A stretch of 64,000 bases of DNA. Source: Sinorhizobium fredii. GTDB lineage: Bacteria; Pseudomonadota; Alphaproteobacteria; Rhizobiales; Rhizobiaceae. Shown piece by piece: positions 36,355 to 44,445 of the stretch (positions are counted from its first letter, which is position 1; each line of letters starts with the position of its first letter). Under the pieces are notes generated by a model that worked only from the letters and a program-made list of their open reading frames with translations, did no database searches and was not told the DNA's origin. The position numbers were made by a program, and so were the translations under genes. The stretch lies in contig NZ_CP024310.1 of NCBI RefSeq assembly GCF_002944405.1, forward strand, positions 1,550,001 to 1,614,000. The letters run 5' to 3'.

Positions 36355-37146
36355 ATGCTTGCCTACAGAAATTTTCTCCTACGCTTTGACGCAGCCTTCC
36401 TGCTCATTGCTTCGACCGGCGGCATGATGGTCGACATTGCGGGCTCCTTTCTTGCAAGAGGGCCGGAAGCGCTGCTCCTGAACGGGGTGCCCGGTGCCGC
36501 AATAGGTTTCATCGACGCCCATGGTCTTGCCTTCATACTAGGGGTGATGCTGTGGCGAGCGGGGAGCAGTTTGCACGTCGTCGGGGCAGCGGTGCACCTG
36601 CTGCTCGGCACCGCCAATCTCCTGTTCTGGCAGTTTTTCATTCTGACCGGAACGCTTGCAGCAGGCTACATGACTGCCGGCCTGCACGGCTTCTTCGTCC
36701 TCGCCCATCTCGCCGCGTTCAATGCCGTTCGCTGGGAGGTGGCCGCTCGCTCATCCGCGCTCAACCCTGCGAATTCATTTTCCGGAAGCAACCCGACCAA
36801 CCCGGATAAGGAACCTTCAATGACTGGAGCAAAATTTCACGCCTCCCGCGCGTTTGGGATCGCGATCGCCCTTACGGTCGCGTTGACCGATCTGACGGGG
36901 CTCCCGCCCGCCTTTTCCTTCGTCGGCAGCGCCCAGGCCCGCATTGGGCGCCCCTTGACGCCGGTAAGCGTTGCCGGCGTCACCCGCCGCACCACGCGCC
37001 GCGTGATCCGCCGCACGGCCGTCACCGTTGCGGCACTCCCCACCGGCTGCGCCCTCACATATGTCAACGGCACCCCTGTCTGGCGGTGCGGCAGCGCCTT
37101 TTATCAACCCTACCGGAGAGGTTATGTGGTGGTCGTGATCGATTGA
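36355..37146 (+). CDS. Membrane protein fused in frame to a small secreted Arg-rich protein
   Basis: One open frame of 263 codons starts at ATG 36355 (GAAGGAA upstream). Residues 1-130 form four hydrophobic segments (FDAAFLLIASTGGMMVDIAG, HGLAFILGVMLW, LLFWQFFILTGTL, LHGFFVLAHLAAF). Residues 156-263 look like a separate small exported protein: an internal ATG at 36820 has AAGGA upstream and begins a signal-like stretch (AFGIAIALTVALTDL). A cluster TRRTTRRVIRR and a Cys-containing tail (GCALTYVNG, VWRCGSAFYQPYRRGY) follow, a pattern of short rhizobial periplasmic proteins. It is 28 bases after the pump gene. Either a genuine fusion, lost stop codon, or two overlapping translation products is possible. 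Function unknown. Confidence 0.7.
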   Translation: MLAYRNFLLRFDAAFLLIASTGGMMVDIAGSFLARGPEALLLNGVPGAAIGFIDAHGLAFILGVMLWRAGSSLHVVGAAVHLLLGTANLLFWQFFILTGTLAAGYMTAGLHGFFVLAHLAAFNAVRWEVAARSSALNPANSFSGSNPTNPDKEPSMTGAKFHASRAFGIAIALTVALTDLTGLPPAFSFVGSAQARIGRPLTPVSVAGVTRRTTRRVIRRTAVTVAALPTGCALTYVNGTPVWRCGSAFYQPYRRGYVVVVID

Positions 37147-37198
37147 TTTGGCTCACGCGGCGGTGGCGCTCGACGGACCTACCGGGACTATGCTGGCT

Positions 37199-38698
37199 TC
37201 AGGTGCTGCCGAGAGCCAGCAGAACCCCGTCTGTCAGATGCTCGGCATCGCCGCGATGCTCGAAGGGTATGCCGCTCCTGGTGTAGTCGAGCGGGGAGAA
37301 AGAAGGGTCGCGTTCCCTGGCGCTGGCAAGCTGACGCCTTGCGTCCTCGATCCGGCCGAGCTGGGCATAGCAGGCCGCCAGCCGCGTCGATATCCACGGC
37401 GCCGGCCGCGTCGCCATTTCGAGCGCCTCCGCTGCCGCCCGATACTCGCCGATCAGATAGAGCGCGAGCGAGCGGTCGTACTGGCACCAGTGCGGCTGCA
37501 GCGGATCGATGCGGATCGCCCGGTCGAGCCAACCAAGCGCGTCGACGTGACGTCCTCGCATTGTCAGCACATAGCCCATCTGCTCGATCGAGTCGGCGTC
37601 GTAGGGATTGAGCGTCAAGCCGATCCTGAGGTGGCGCTCCGCCGCCTCGTGTTCCCGCATGTAGAGTCTCACCAGGGATTGCACGCGTCGGCAGGGGGAC
37701 TGATCCGGCGCGAGCGCCACGGCGCGCTCGACGAGATCATGCGCCTCTGCCAGCACTACCGGGCTGGCGCGCCCGAACTCGGCGATGACGATCCGCGACA
37801 GCGCCAGGTAGGCAAGGCCGAGGCCGTAATTCGGGTCCTTTTCCAAGGCTGCGAGGAAAAGGGTTTCCGCCCCCTGGAAATCGCTCTGAGCCGGATCGCG
37901 CAGCAAGGCAAAGCCACGAAGCACCAGTTCATAGGCGGCAAGGCTCGTGACGGGCTTCCGAATGGCCTGCTGCAGCCCGGCATTGTCGACGCGCGCCACC
38001 AAGCGGCCGACGATCGCTTCGACGATATCGCTTTCGGCAATAAAGAGGCCGGTCCCTTCGGTCACGTAGCGTTCGCCCCAGAGCTGGGTTCCGTTGGACG
38101 CATCGGCGAGACTGACAGCGGCGGCGATGCGGTCGCCATGTCGATTGACCGAGCCCTCGACCACATAATCAGCGCCAATGCGCGCGCGGATCTGCTGCCA
38201 TTCCGGAGCGACGTAGGAAGCAAAGGAAAAACTCGAATTGCGCGCCAGCACCGTGAAGGTACCGAAGCGTGCGAGACCGTATATGATGTCCTCCGCAAAA
38301 CCATCGACGAGCGCGTCGTCCGTCGGATTTCCGCTGTCATTTCGAAAGCGTAGTACGGCGACGATCGGCTGGCGTGACAGGTCCGGCATCTCCTCCGTGC
38401 CGACCGCGAGCATGTAGCCGCGTTTCGACACTGTCCGGATCATGCTTTCCCCGAGCGTCTTGCGGATTTCCCTGATCGACTGGGTCAGCGAATCCTCCGT
38501 AACATAGATCCCCGGCCAGGCTGCGTCCATTAGCTCGGATTTCGGAACCACGCGTCCTGAATTTTCCGCAAGATGGGCAAGGATCGTATAGGCTTTGGGC
38601 CGCAGGAAGACAGGGTCGGCGCCCCGCCGCAGCGTGCCTTGGGCCAGGTCCAGCGTAAAGCTGCCGAACCGGAAAACTGAGACGGTTGATTCCGGCAT
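37199..38698 (-). CDS. Winged-helix/TolB-like/TPR transcriptional regulator (CadC-type N terminus)
   Basis: The 499-residue protein starts at ATG 38698. An OmpR/CadC-like winged helix (residues 5-100: SFTLDLAQGTLRRGADPVFL, EDSLTQSIREIRKTLG, VSKRGYML) is followed by a TolB-N/FlgO-like domain (112-240: IVAVLRFRNDSGNPTDDALV, GADYVVEGSVNRHGDRI). TPR repeats fill the rest (about 280-480). No membrane helix is apparent between the domains, unlike CadC. Such proteins are often annotated as adenylate cyclases, but no cyclase domain is present. It converges on the efflux operon end. Target genes are not known. Confidence 0.85.
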   Translation of the reverse strand: MPESTVSVFRFGSFTLDLAQGTLRRGADPVFLRPKAYTILAHLAENSGRVVPKSELMDAAWPGIYVTEDSLTQSIREIRKTLGESMIRTVSKRGYMLAVGTEEMPDLSRQPIVAVLRFRNDSGNPTDDALVDGFAEDIIYGLARFGTFTVLARNSSFSFASYVAPEWQQIRARIGADYVVEGSVNRHGDRIAAAVSLADASNGTQLWGERYVTEGTGLFIAESDIVEAIVGRLVARVDNAGLQQAIRKPVTSLAAYELVLRGFALLRDPAQSDFQGAETLFLAALEKDPNYGLGLAYLALSRIVIAEFGRASPVVLAEAHDLVERAVALAPDQSPCRRVQSLVRLYMREHEAAERHLRIGLTLNPYDADSIEQMGYVLTMRGRHVDALGWLDRAIRIDPLQPHWCQYDRSLALYLIGEYRAAAEALEMATRPAPWISTRLAACYAQLGRIEDARRQLASARERDPSFSPLDYTRSGIPFEHRGDAEHLTDGVLLALGST

Positions 38699-38844
38699 GC
38701 GGATCCCTCAATTGGAAGACGATACTCCGAAAAGGCAACGGATGTCAGACACAAAGCGCGTTGGTTGACCAGCCACCGCCGACGTCTTCGGTCACCGCGG
38801 GAAAATCAATGAAGTCGGTGGCCCTTCGGGAGTGAGTTTCTTTA

Positions 38845-39011
38845 CCGAGATTTGGGCCTGCGCACTGCCGCATCTGTCGACGCGGCAATATAGCAGGGTC
38901 GTCGAAAGTTGGGTGTTGAGCATCGGACTTGATCCGAAGCGCTACGGCACGCACTCGATGAGACGGACGAAGGCGGCGCACATGGCCATCTCTGAGCAGG
39001 TCGAGCTGTAG
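38845..39011 (+). pseudogene. Tyrosine recombinase fragment with internal deletion
   Basis: The plus strand reads HLSTRQYSRVVESWV, IGLDPKRYGTHSMRRTKAA and then ISEQVEL before a stop at 39009-39011. The GTHSMRRTKAA block is the conserved Arg-containing box of rhizobial phage-type integrases. In full-length relatives it is followed by about 30 residues holding the HxxxR-neighbour histidine and the catalytic tyrosine. Here that part is missing and the C-terminal EQVE end follows directly. Not functional. Confidence 0.65.
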
Positions 39012-39017
39012 TACTTA

Positions 39018-39048
39018 ATGGCGGCGCTTCAAAGAGAAGCGCCGCCAT
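39018..39048 (+). terminator. Perfect 13-bp hairpin after the integrase fragment
   Basis: ATGGCGGCGCTTC (39018-39030) and its exact complement GAAGCGCCGCCAT (39036-39048) flank a 5-base loop. It lies 7 bases past the integrase-fragment stop. There is no T tract, so it is terminator-like at best, or a relic of the element end. Confidence 0.45.
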
Positions 39049-39209
39049 CTTGCTACGCGGAAGTCCAAATTCGAGCTAAGGACGAAGCCGCTCGCGCGGC
39101 ACTGGCGCCTGTGGTGAGGGTGCAGCAATGAACTGAACGCCGTGCGTTTGCGGGTTTTGCGGTCCTGGCTGACGATTGGGGTGTTCTCAATCTTCAGACA
39201 GGAGGTTGC

Positions 39210-39482
39210 ATGACGGAGGATAGGACCTCCCCGCTACGCGAGCGGATGATCGAAGACATACGCATCCGTGGACTGGGCGACAAAGCCCAGCAAGCCCATA
39301 TTCGGGCGATCAAGAATGTCGCCGGGTTTCTCAAGCGATCACCAGATCCGGCGACACCCGATGACCTGAGCGCCTACCAACTGCACGGTGGTGCGCAGGA
39401 GCATCAGAAGAGCTCGAGAGGTGACCTCTGTCGCCACGATTTTCGGCCAAGCCTGTCACGCGTTCTGGGCCGAGACTTTTAG
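39210..39482 (+). pseudogene. N-terminal fragment of a tyrosine recombinase
   Basis: The 90-codon frame begins MTEDRTSPLRERMIEDIRIR and continues GLGDKAQQAHIRAIKNVAGF, LKRSPDPATPDDLSAYQLH. This is the N-terminal SAM-like core-binding domain of the same rhizobial integrase family as the fragment at 38845. After LSAYQLH the frame no longer resembles an integrase. The catalytic domain is absent. The two fragments lie in reverse order (C-terminal piece first), so they come from two insertion events or a rearrangement. Confidence 0.7.
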
Positions 39483-39782
39483 GGACACGCACGTGAGGAG
39501 CCGCCGAGTAGAAGTCGGCTGGGAAGGCTCACGATAGTCCTGGCGATATTCCGAAGCTTCCATCGGCCGTTGGTCGGTTCCACGACGCCTTCATTTAACG
39601 GTTCAGCTTGCTCGCGATGCTGGTCGCGAGACGGGATATGGATGTTGCCTTGGTCTCGGGAAAGGATCGTGAAAGTGGTAAGCATCTGCTCCGTCCTCTG
39701 TGCGGTGTGAGAGCAGGCTCGATCAACAAGGCTCTTTCTGTCCTAAATCTCCCTTCGAAAAATTCCGAAATCTTCTAAATCG
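39483..39782. other. Intergenic stretch, no gene seen
   Basis: Short minus-strand frames here show no protein pattern. The right end is AT-richer and adjoins the stop of the TPR regulator at 39783. Confidence 0.4.
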
Positions 39783-41330
39783 TCAGCCTTCCTCGAGGCC
39801 CGCCTTCCGCAGCCCTTCGAGCAAGGCAGCCATCCTCGTCGGGTCCTTGGCAGGCTGTCCGGCCTCGATGCGGGCGATTGTAACTGCCGGAGTAATGCGC
39901 TTGAGCGCACGCAGATAGCTATGCGCTTCCTCTATGCGGCCGAGATGGGCATTGGCAGCGATCAGCACCCATAGGGTCGGGTCAAAGTTGGGATTGCTTG
40001 CGAGTGCGCGAGCAGCCCAGGATTTAGCTTCGGCGTATTCGCCGCGGATCAGGTGCACGTCCGCGATCCCGCAAAGCGAAAAATGGGCGCCCCGATCGCC
40101 GGGACTCAAACGGTTGGCCCGATGGAAGTGGGCGAGCGCCTCATCAAGGCTCCCACAATGAAGATGCGCAAGGCCGGCCCTGACCAGGACCATCAGATTT
40201 TTTGGGTTGGCTTCTGCCGCGGATTGCAGAACCGCCACAGCCCAGTCGTAGTCCTTTGCTGTCTGGAGCAACGCGACACCGCAATGCGCCATCACCATCG
40301 CGTCTCCCGCTGCATGTTCGAGGCCGCGGCGCGCGAGCGCCGCACAATCTCCCACGTCGTCCCTGCCGAGCGGTGCCCAGCCCATCGTGTGACGATGTTC
40401 GAGGGCCCAGGCCGCATGCGCGAGCAAAAGGGCATTGTCAGGCTCCGCCTCCAGGCCTTTCATGAGGAGCGCGTACGCCTCGGCGTTGTCGGTTTCGCAC
40501 TCTGTCGAGATCTTTGCCAGAGCTCGCAAATAGATGTCGTAGGTCGCGATGCTTCCCGACCGAGCCAGACGCGACCGCTCGATCTCTGCCGTCTGGATAT
40601 GCGGTTCGATCAACGTCGCGACGCTTTCGGTGATCCGGTCCTGGAAATCAAAAAGGTCGCCGACCAGGCCGTCGAAACTCTGCGCCCAGAGGTGTATCCC
40701 ACTGCCGCCGTCGACGAGTTGCGTCGCAATCCTCAATCGATCTCCCGACCGTCTTACGCTGCCTTCGAGCAAATAGCCCACCCCGAGTTCTTTCGCGACC
40801 AAGCGCACGTCCGGGAGACTTCCATTGTATCCGAACGAGCAATGTCGGGCGACCACTGCGAAGCTCTTGAAGCGGCTCAACGCCGTAATGAGGTCGTTCA
40901 CCACGCCGTCTGCGAAGTAACCCTGGTCAGGACTACCCTCGAGATTGGTGAAGGGTAGAACCGCGAGTGTTGGCCTTACCGGCATCACTGCCATGCCTCC
41001 TTCGCCCGCGGATGCGATCGCAAAGCGATAGCCAGTGCGCGGTATGGTCGCGATCCATTCCCGGCCATCAGGAGCCGTGCCGAGCACCTTGCGCAAGGCC
41101 GCGATCTGAACGGTAAGATTGCTTTCTTCGACGACCGTATTCGGCCAGCATCGCTCTATCAGGTCGGCCTTCGACAGGACCTTTCCTCGGGCCTCCAGCA
41201 GCGCCTGAAGGAGCGCAAGGCCGCGGTGACCAACAACGACGGCCTTGCCGTTCCGCTGCAGCAGAGAGCGGCCGGGATCAAGCACGAAGTCACCGAAGGC
41301 ATACAGCGGCTCCACCATGCCGGGAACCAT
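39783..41330 (-). CDS. Winged-helix/TolB-like/TPR transcriptional regulator, second copy
   Basis: The 515-residue protein has the same architecture as the one at 37199. A CadC-type winged helix spans residues 5-105 (YAFGDFVLDPGRSLLQRNGK, VEESNLTVQIAALRKVLG, IPRTGYRFAI). A TolB-like domain lies near 118-245 (TLAVLPFTNLEGSPDQGYFA, GVGYLLEGSVRRSGDRLRIA), and TPR repeats near 270-490. ATG codons at 41330 and 41318 are both possible starts. The phrase DQGYFADGVVNDLITALSRF is typical of the cyclase-associated TolB module, but no cyclase domain exists. A perfect 20-bp palindrome lies in its upstream region (41384-41403). Confidence 0.87.
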   Translation of the reverse strand: MVPGMVEPLYAFGDFVLDPGRSLLQRNGKAVVVGHRGLALLQALLEARGKVLSKADLIERCWPNTVVEESNLTVQIAALRKVLGTAPDGREWIATIPRTGYRFAIASAGEGGMAVMPVRPTLAVLPFTNLEGSPDQGYFADGVVNDLITALSRFKSFAVVARHCSFGYNGSLPDVRLVAKELGVGYLLEGSVRRSGDRLRIATQLVDGGSGIHLWAQSFDGLVGDLFDFQDRITESVATLIEPHIQTAEIERSRLARSGSIATYDIYLRALAKISTECETDNAEAYALLMKGLEAEPDNALLLAHAAWALEHRHTMGWAPLGRDDVGDCAALARRGLEHAAGDAMVMAHCGVALLQTAKDYDWAVAVLQSAAEANPKNLMVLVRAGLAHLHCGSLDEALAHFHRANRLSPGDRGAHFSLCGIADVHLIRGEYAEAKSWAARALASNPNFDPTLWVLIAANAHLGRIEEAHSYLRALKRITPAVTIARIEAGQPAKDPTRMAALLEGLRKAGLEEG

Positions 41331-41383
41331 AGCCTATACACAATGCCATAGGAATGTCGTTGAAGCGACCAAGACCTTATGCG

Positions 41384-41403
41384 GCCGAACGAGCTCGTTC
41401 GGC
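41384..41403. promoter_or_regulatory. Perfect 20-bp palindrome upstream of the second TPR regulator
   Basis: GCCGAACGAGCTCGTTCGGC reads the same on both strands. It lies 54 bases before the regulator start (minus strand) and 235 bases before the GNAT gene (plus strand). Without a loop it is a better candidate for a dimeric protein site than for a terminator. It could be autoregulatory; no second copy was noticed in the window. Confidence 0.45.
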
Positions 41404-41638
41404 ATCACAGACTGTAGGACATCCAAAGGCAACACGTAAAATCGACCCTTACGCCAGGGGACGAGGACGAGCCCTAGGCATCTTCCAGGTGTCGCGTTCA
41501 GCGGCCCAGATGCGCCAACAGCGGACGAACCACGAACTGACTAGGGCGCGCCGAAACGATACAATCAGGAAATATGGGTGACATGGTTTGCCTGCCGATA
41601 TGATGGCGCGCAAGCGAACCGACGGATGAAGGGCCTCC

Positions 41639-42130
41639 ATGTCTCCGCAGATCAAGACCAACGCGCGTGACGACGCCTTTGCGGTGCGGCGCACTGTCTT
41701 CATAGAAGAGCAGGGCTATGAGAATGAGTTCGACGGCATCGACGACCACCCTTCCTGCGTGCACGTGACGCTTTATATCCATGGCGAGCTGGCCGGGTGC
41801 TCACGCCTGTTTCCCGAGCTAGTTCAGCGCGCACTCGCGCCCGAGAGCCCTCAGTCGCCCCCATGCACGTTCGATGAGGGCGTGACGGCAGGGGAGACGT
41901 ACCTGCTGGGCCGCGTAGCCGTGATGCCGGCGTTTCGCCGCCGGGGTTTGGCGAGTGTGATCATTGCCGCGAGCGACGAGGCCGCGCGCGAGGCCGGCGC
42001 TAAACTGGTGAAGTTGCATGCCCAGGAATACGCGCACGATCTATACGCCAAGCAGGGCTATACGCAGATCAGCGATGTCGATTACGAGGACGAGGGCCAG
42101 CCGCACCTTTGGATGGCCAAGCGGCTGTGA
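41639..42130 (+). CDS. GNAT-family N-acetyltransferase
   Basis: The 163-residue protein (ATG 41639, GAAGGGC upstream) has the ElaA/GNAT layout. AVRRTVFIEEQGYENEFDGI is near residues 15-34, and the acetyl-CoA motif YLLGRVAVMPAFRRRGLASV near 88-107 contains the Q/RxxGxG/A-type loop as RRRGLA. KLVKLHAQEYAHDLYAKQGY follows near 124-143. Such enzymes acetylate an amine of a small molecule or protein. No neighbouring gene suggests a substrate. Family call strong, role unknown. Confidence 0.88.
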   Translation: MSPQIKTNARDDAFAVRRTVFIEEQGYENEFDGIDDHPSCVHVTLYIHGELAGCSRLFPELVQRALAPESPQSPPCTFDEGVTAGETYLLGRVAVMPAFRRRGLASVIIAASDEAAREAGAKLVKLHAQEYAHDLYAKQGYTQISDVDYEDEGQPHLWMAKRL

Positions 42131-42426
42131 ATGCGGACGGTTGCGTCAGCAGCAGATGAGAGACTACGTGTTCCCCAGAGGCGAGCGAGCTTTGGAGCCC
42201 ATAGCTGAAATTAGGAGTCAACCGTGAGTTTATGATGGCGGTTCAGGGACATGGAGGCAGTCGGCACGTTCCGGTCATCGAACCTGTCGCAAAAGTCCGT
42301 CGCGAGATTCCAACGTTTGCAAGGGTATTCTTGCGGCAGAATTTTACTGAAAAATCAGCTCCGCGATTTTGTCGCGAAATTTAGGATCTGTGCGGCGAAC
42401 CATCCTTGTGGAAGGGCAACACCGGC
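42131..42426. other. Short convergent intergenic gap
   Basis: Nothing coding is recognised between the GNAT stop and the AAC(6')-like gene stop. There is no clear terminator. Confidence 0.4.
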
Positions 42427-42879
42427 CTAAAGTGGCTTTCGGAAGAACACGACGCGCTCTGTCTCCTCAAATCCTAAAGCGGCATGGAGCGCATGGCTGG
42501 CTGAATTCTCAAGCAGCGCGTCAGAGCCAAACTCGACACACCCAAACGGCTTTCCCCAATCGGCAACGGCATTGCAAAGCAATCGTGCGATACCCTTTCG
42601 CCTGTCAACGGGCCGAACATAAATTCCTTCGAGGAATAGAACGGGCGAGCTGCTGCATCCATTCACATAATCATGTCGCAAAGTGGCCTCGGCAAACCCG
42701 ACAGCTTCATTCTCAGCATTTCGAGCGATGAACGCGACGGCTTCTCCACTTTCTGAAAGAAACGCCCGGCTCAACTCAGCTCGATGATCTTCGAGCGAGT
42801 GATGCGGCCACAGCGCAACGCGAAGCTCCGCCCACGACTCGATATCTTTTATGGTCCCAATCTCGATAATCGTTTCCAT
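42427..42879 (-). CDS. Aminoglycoside 6'-N-acetyltransferase, AAC(6')-I-like
   Basis: The 150-residue product (ATG 42879, AAGAGA upstream) follows the AAC(6')-I enzymes closely in length and motifs. It has IESWAELRVALWPHHSLEDH (13-32), the very characteristic RHDYVNGCSSSPVLFLEGIY (68-87), RKGIARLLC for CoA binding (94-102), ENSASHALHAALGFEETERV (124-143) and the end VFFRKPL. These enzymes acetylate the 6'-amine of aminoglycosides such as tobramycin and amikacin. Longer in-frame extensions upstream read into a LigD remnant and are rejected. No integron or IS was seen next to it, so it is probably an intrinsic rhizobial copy. Actual resistance is not shown by the sequence. Confidence 0.87.
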   Translation of the reverse strand: METIIEIGTIKDIESWAELRVALWPHHSLEDHRAELSRAFLSESGEAVAFIARNAENEAVGFAEATLRHDYVNGCSSSPVLFLEGIYVRPVDRRKGIARLLCNAVADWGKPFGCVEFGSDALLENSASHALHAALGFEETERVVFFRKPL

Positions 42880-42889
42880 ACTGTGGTTC

Positions 42890-43140
42890 TCTTTGGTCGC
42901 GAAGTTCCCGATTGCAGCGACCCTTGTTTGCCTGACTTTTGCAACGTCGCAGAATAGACGGTTTTGCGACGGCCGCAATGAACGCTGTTGGCGACCAGCA
43001 CAGGCTCGACAAAGACGGCCCTCTTCTTCTTCAGGTTCACCGCCGGCGAATCCGTCCGGATTGCCTCGAGCAATTCGCGCAGCTTGGCCGACTCCGCGCA
43101 TGTCCAGCCGGTTGCGCAGCCGCCGACATAGACAAGCCCA
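42890..43140 (-). pseudogene. Remnant of an ATP-dependent DNA ligase (LigD-type) C terminus
   Basis: The minus strand reads GLVYVGGCATGWTCAESAKL, RELLEAIRTDSPAVNLKKK and RAVFVEPVLVANSVHCGRR, then loses similarity. This matches the OB-fold end of bacterial NHEJ ligases (pattern GLVYVG..GTG...LR..L..IRTD.P......VFVEP.L.A). Only about 70 residues remain and no start or stop of its own is preserved. It lies directly upstream of the AAC(6')-like gene. Confidence 0.55.
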
Positions 43141-43436
43141 CCCCTCCTCCTTGCCGCCAGCAGCGGCCGCGAGGTTCCAAGGGCGGCTTCTATCCCACCG
43201 GGATGAACGGAAAGATCAAGATCCCGACCGGGGCCGCGAGACCGTCTGCGGGCGATCGCGCCGCTAATACAGCACGCTTCCCCATCACTCCTTCAGACCA
43301 AAGACTGATGGGCGACCGGACCTCTGGCGGGGTGCCTGCAGGGTCCGAAGTCCTATGCCGGAACAGGTTGTGATCGTTCGAGTTTGAAGGGCAGGTTGCA
43401 GCCTCGAGTCTCTCAACGTGAGGAAAGGAACTCCGA

Positions 43437-44003
43437 ATGCGGTATTTCATAAGGGCAGCCCTCGCAGCGGGCCTTCTTGCAGGCACCACTCTGGGCGCCT
43501 ACGCACAGTCGAGTAGTACGGTCGGAACGGGCGGCACCAGCGCGGGCGGTGGCACCTCGAGCAGCACCGTCGGAACGGGCGGTAGCTCTGCGGGCGGCAA
43601 TTGCGACCCGAACACCACCAATTGCCAATCCGGCTCCGCATCAACGCTCGGGACGGGTGGTTCTTCGGCGGGTGGCGGCACATCAAGCAGTTCTGTCGGT
43701 ACGGCCGGATCCGCGGCAGGTTCAGGTAACGCCGGCTCGGCTTCCACGCTTGGTACTGGCGGTTCCTCGGCAGGTGGCGGGTCCACCAGCAGCTCGGTCG
43801 GAACTGGCGGTTCCGCCGCCGGAACGGGCGGGGCGAATTCGACGACGGGTACCGGTGGCTCAACGTCGGGCGAAACGACAGGTAGCGTAACGGGCGACGA
43901 CAACAGTGCCAGGGATTCCGCCCAGGACAATGAGAGCAACAAGGATTGTCCTCCCGGTCTCGCCAAGAAGGATGGTTCGAAGGGTAAGCGGCCGTCCTGC
44001 TAA
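43437..44003 (+). CDS. Secreted Ser/Gly/Thr-repeat protein (first of three)
   Basis: The 188-residue precursor has a clear Sec signal (RYFIRAALAAGLLAGTTLGAYA, cleavage before QSSSTV). The mature part is six to seven copies of a 14-18-residue unit of the form SS(S/T)(V/L)GT(G/A)G(S/T)(S/A)AGGG. An insert with two cysteines (NCDPNTTNC) lies after the second copy. An acidic stretch (GDDNSARDSAQDNE) and a Cys-containing basic tail (DCPPGLAKKDGSKGKRPSC) follow. It has no known catalytic domain. It is likely an extracellular or periplasmic low-complexity structural or matrix protein. Two similar genes follow within 900 bases, forming a gene family in tandem. The ATG has AGGAAAGG upstream. Confidence 0.8.
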   Translation: MRYFIRAALAAGLLAGTTLGAYAQSSSTVGTGGTSAGGGTSSSTVGTGGSSAGGNCDPNTTNCQSGSASTLGTGGSSAGGGTSSSSVGTAGSAAGSGNAGSASTLGTGGSSAGGGSTSSSVGTGGSAAGTGGANSTTGTGGSTSGETTGSVTGDDNSARDSAQDNESNKDCPPGLAKKDGSKGKRPSC

Positions 44004-44065
44004 CTTTAAATCTGCTGGCTTGGATAGTTTTCCGAGCCAGCGCCTTTTGTGACAGGAGGAGGCCA

Positions 44066-44434
44066 ATGACCTCCGGTTCATCAGCAATCAACCTACTCGC
44101 AGCAATGGGCGTAATGGCCATCATCGCACCAGGTGCCGTGATGGCGGAAGAAATCAAGCTGGACAATGGTTCGACCTGCACGGTTATCGAGCAGAAATCA
44201 TCAGACGGTGGCGTTTCGACTTCGGTTACTGCCGGATCGGGCAGCGTATCTTCATCCACGACGGTCGGCGGAAGCACGGCAAGTGGTGGATCAGCCAGCA
44301 GCGCCGGGTCGTCGGTGACAGCAGGATCGTCCACTGGAGAGAGCTATGCCACTGCAAGCGTTACTCGCCCGGATGGGACGACCGTAACGCGCAGGTCGGA
44401 CGGGACCTGCGCAATCATCAAGCCGAAGAAGTGA
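44066..44434 (+). CDS. Secreted Ser/Gly-rich protein (second of three)
   Basis: The 122-residue precursor starts at ATG 44066 behind GGAGGAGG. A signal peptide (INLLAAMGVMAIIAPGAVMA) precedes EEIKLDNG. The middle (about 50-90) is Ser/Gly/Thr/Ala-rich (TTVGGSTASGGSASSAGSSV). Two cysteines flank the repeat part (STCTVIE and GTCAIIK), which could close a disulfide around it. The ends (TRPDGTTVTRRSDGTC) are more ordered. It resembles its neighbours in composition rather than by alignment. The stop is immediately followed by the ribosome site of the third gene, so the genes form an operon. Confidence 0.78.
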   Translation: MTSGSSAINLLAAMGVMAIIAPGAVMAEEIKLDNGSTCTVIEQKSSDGGVSTSVTAGSGSVSSSTTVGGSTASGGSASSAGSSVTAGSSTGESYATASVTRPDGTTVTRRSDGTCAIIKPKK

Positions 44435-44445
44435 GAGGCGCTGCC

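Noticed and set aside
40053..40958. 301-codon plus-strand frame opposite the second TPR regulator
   Set aside because: Antisense to an intact winged-helix/TolB/TPR gene; no domain recognised.
43500..43860. Regular repeats that could suggest a CRISPR array
   Set aside because: The repeats are in frame within a secreted protein, vary in length and sequence at the codon level, and have no uniform spacers.
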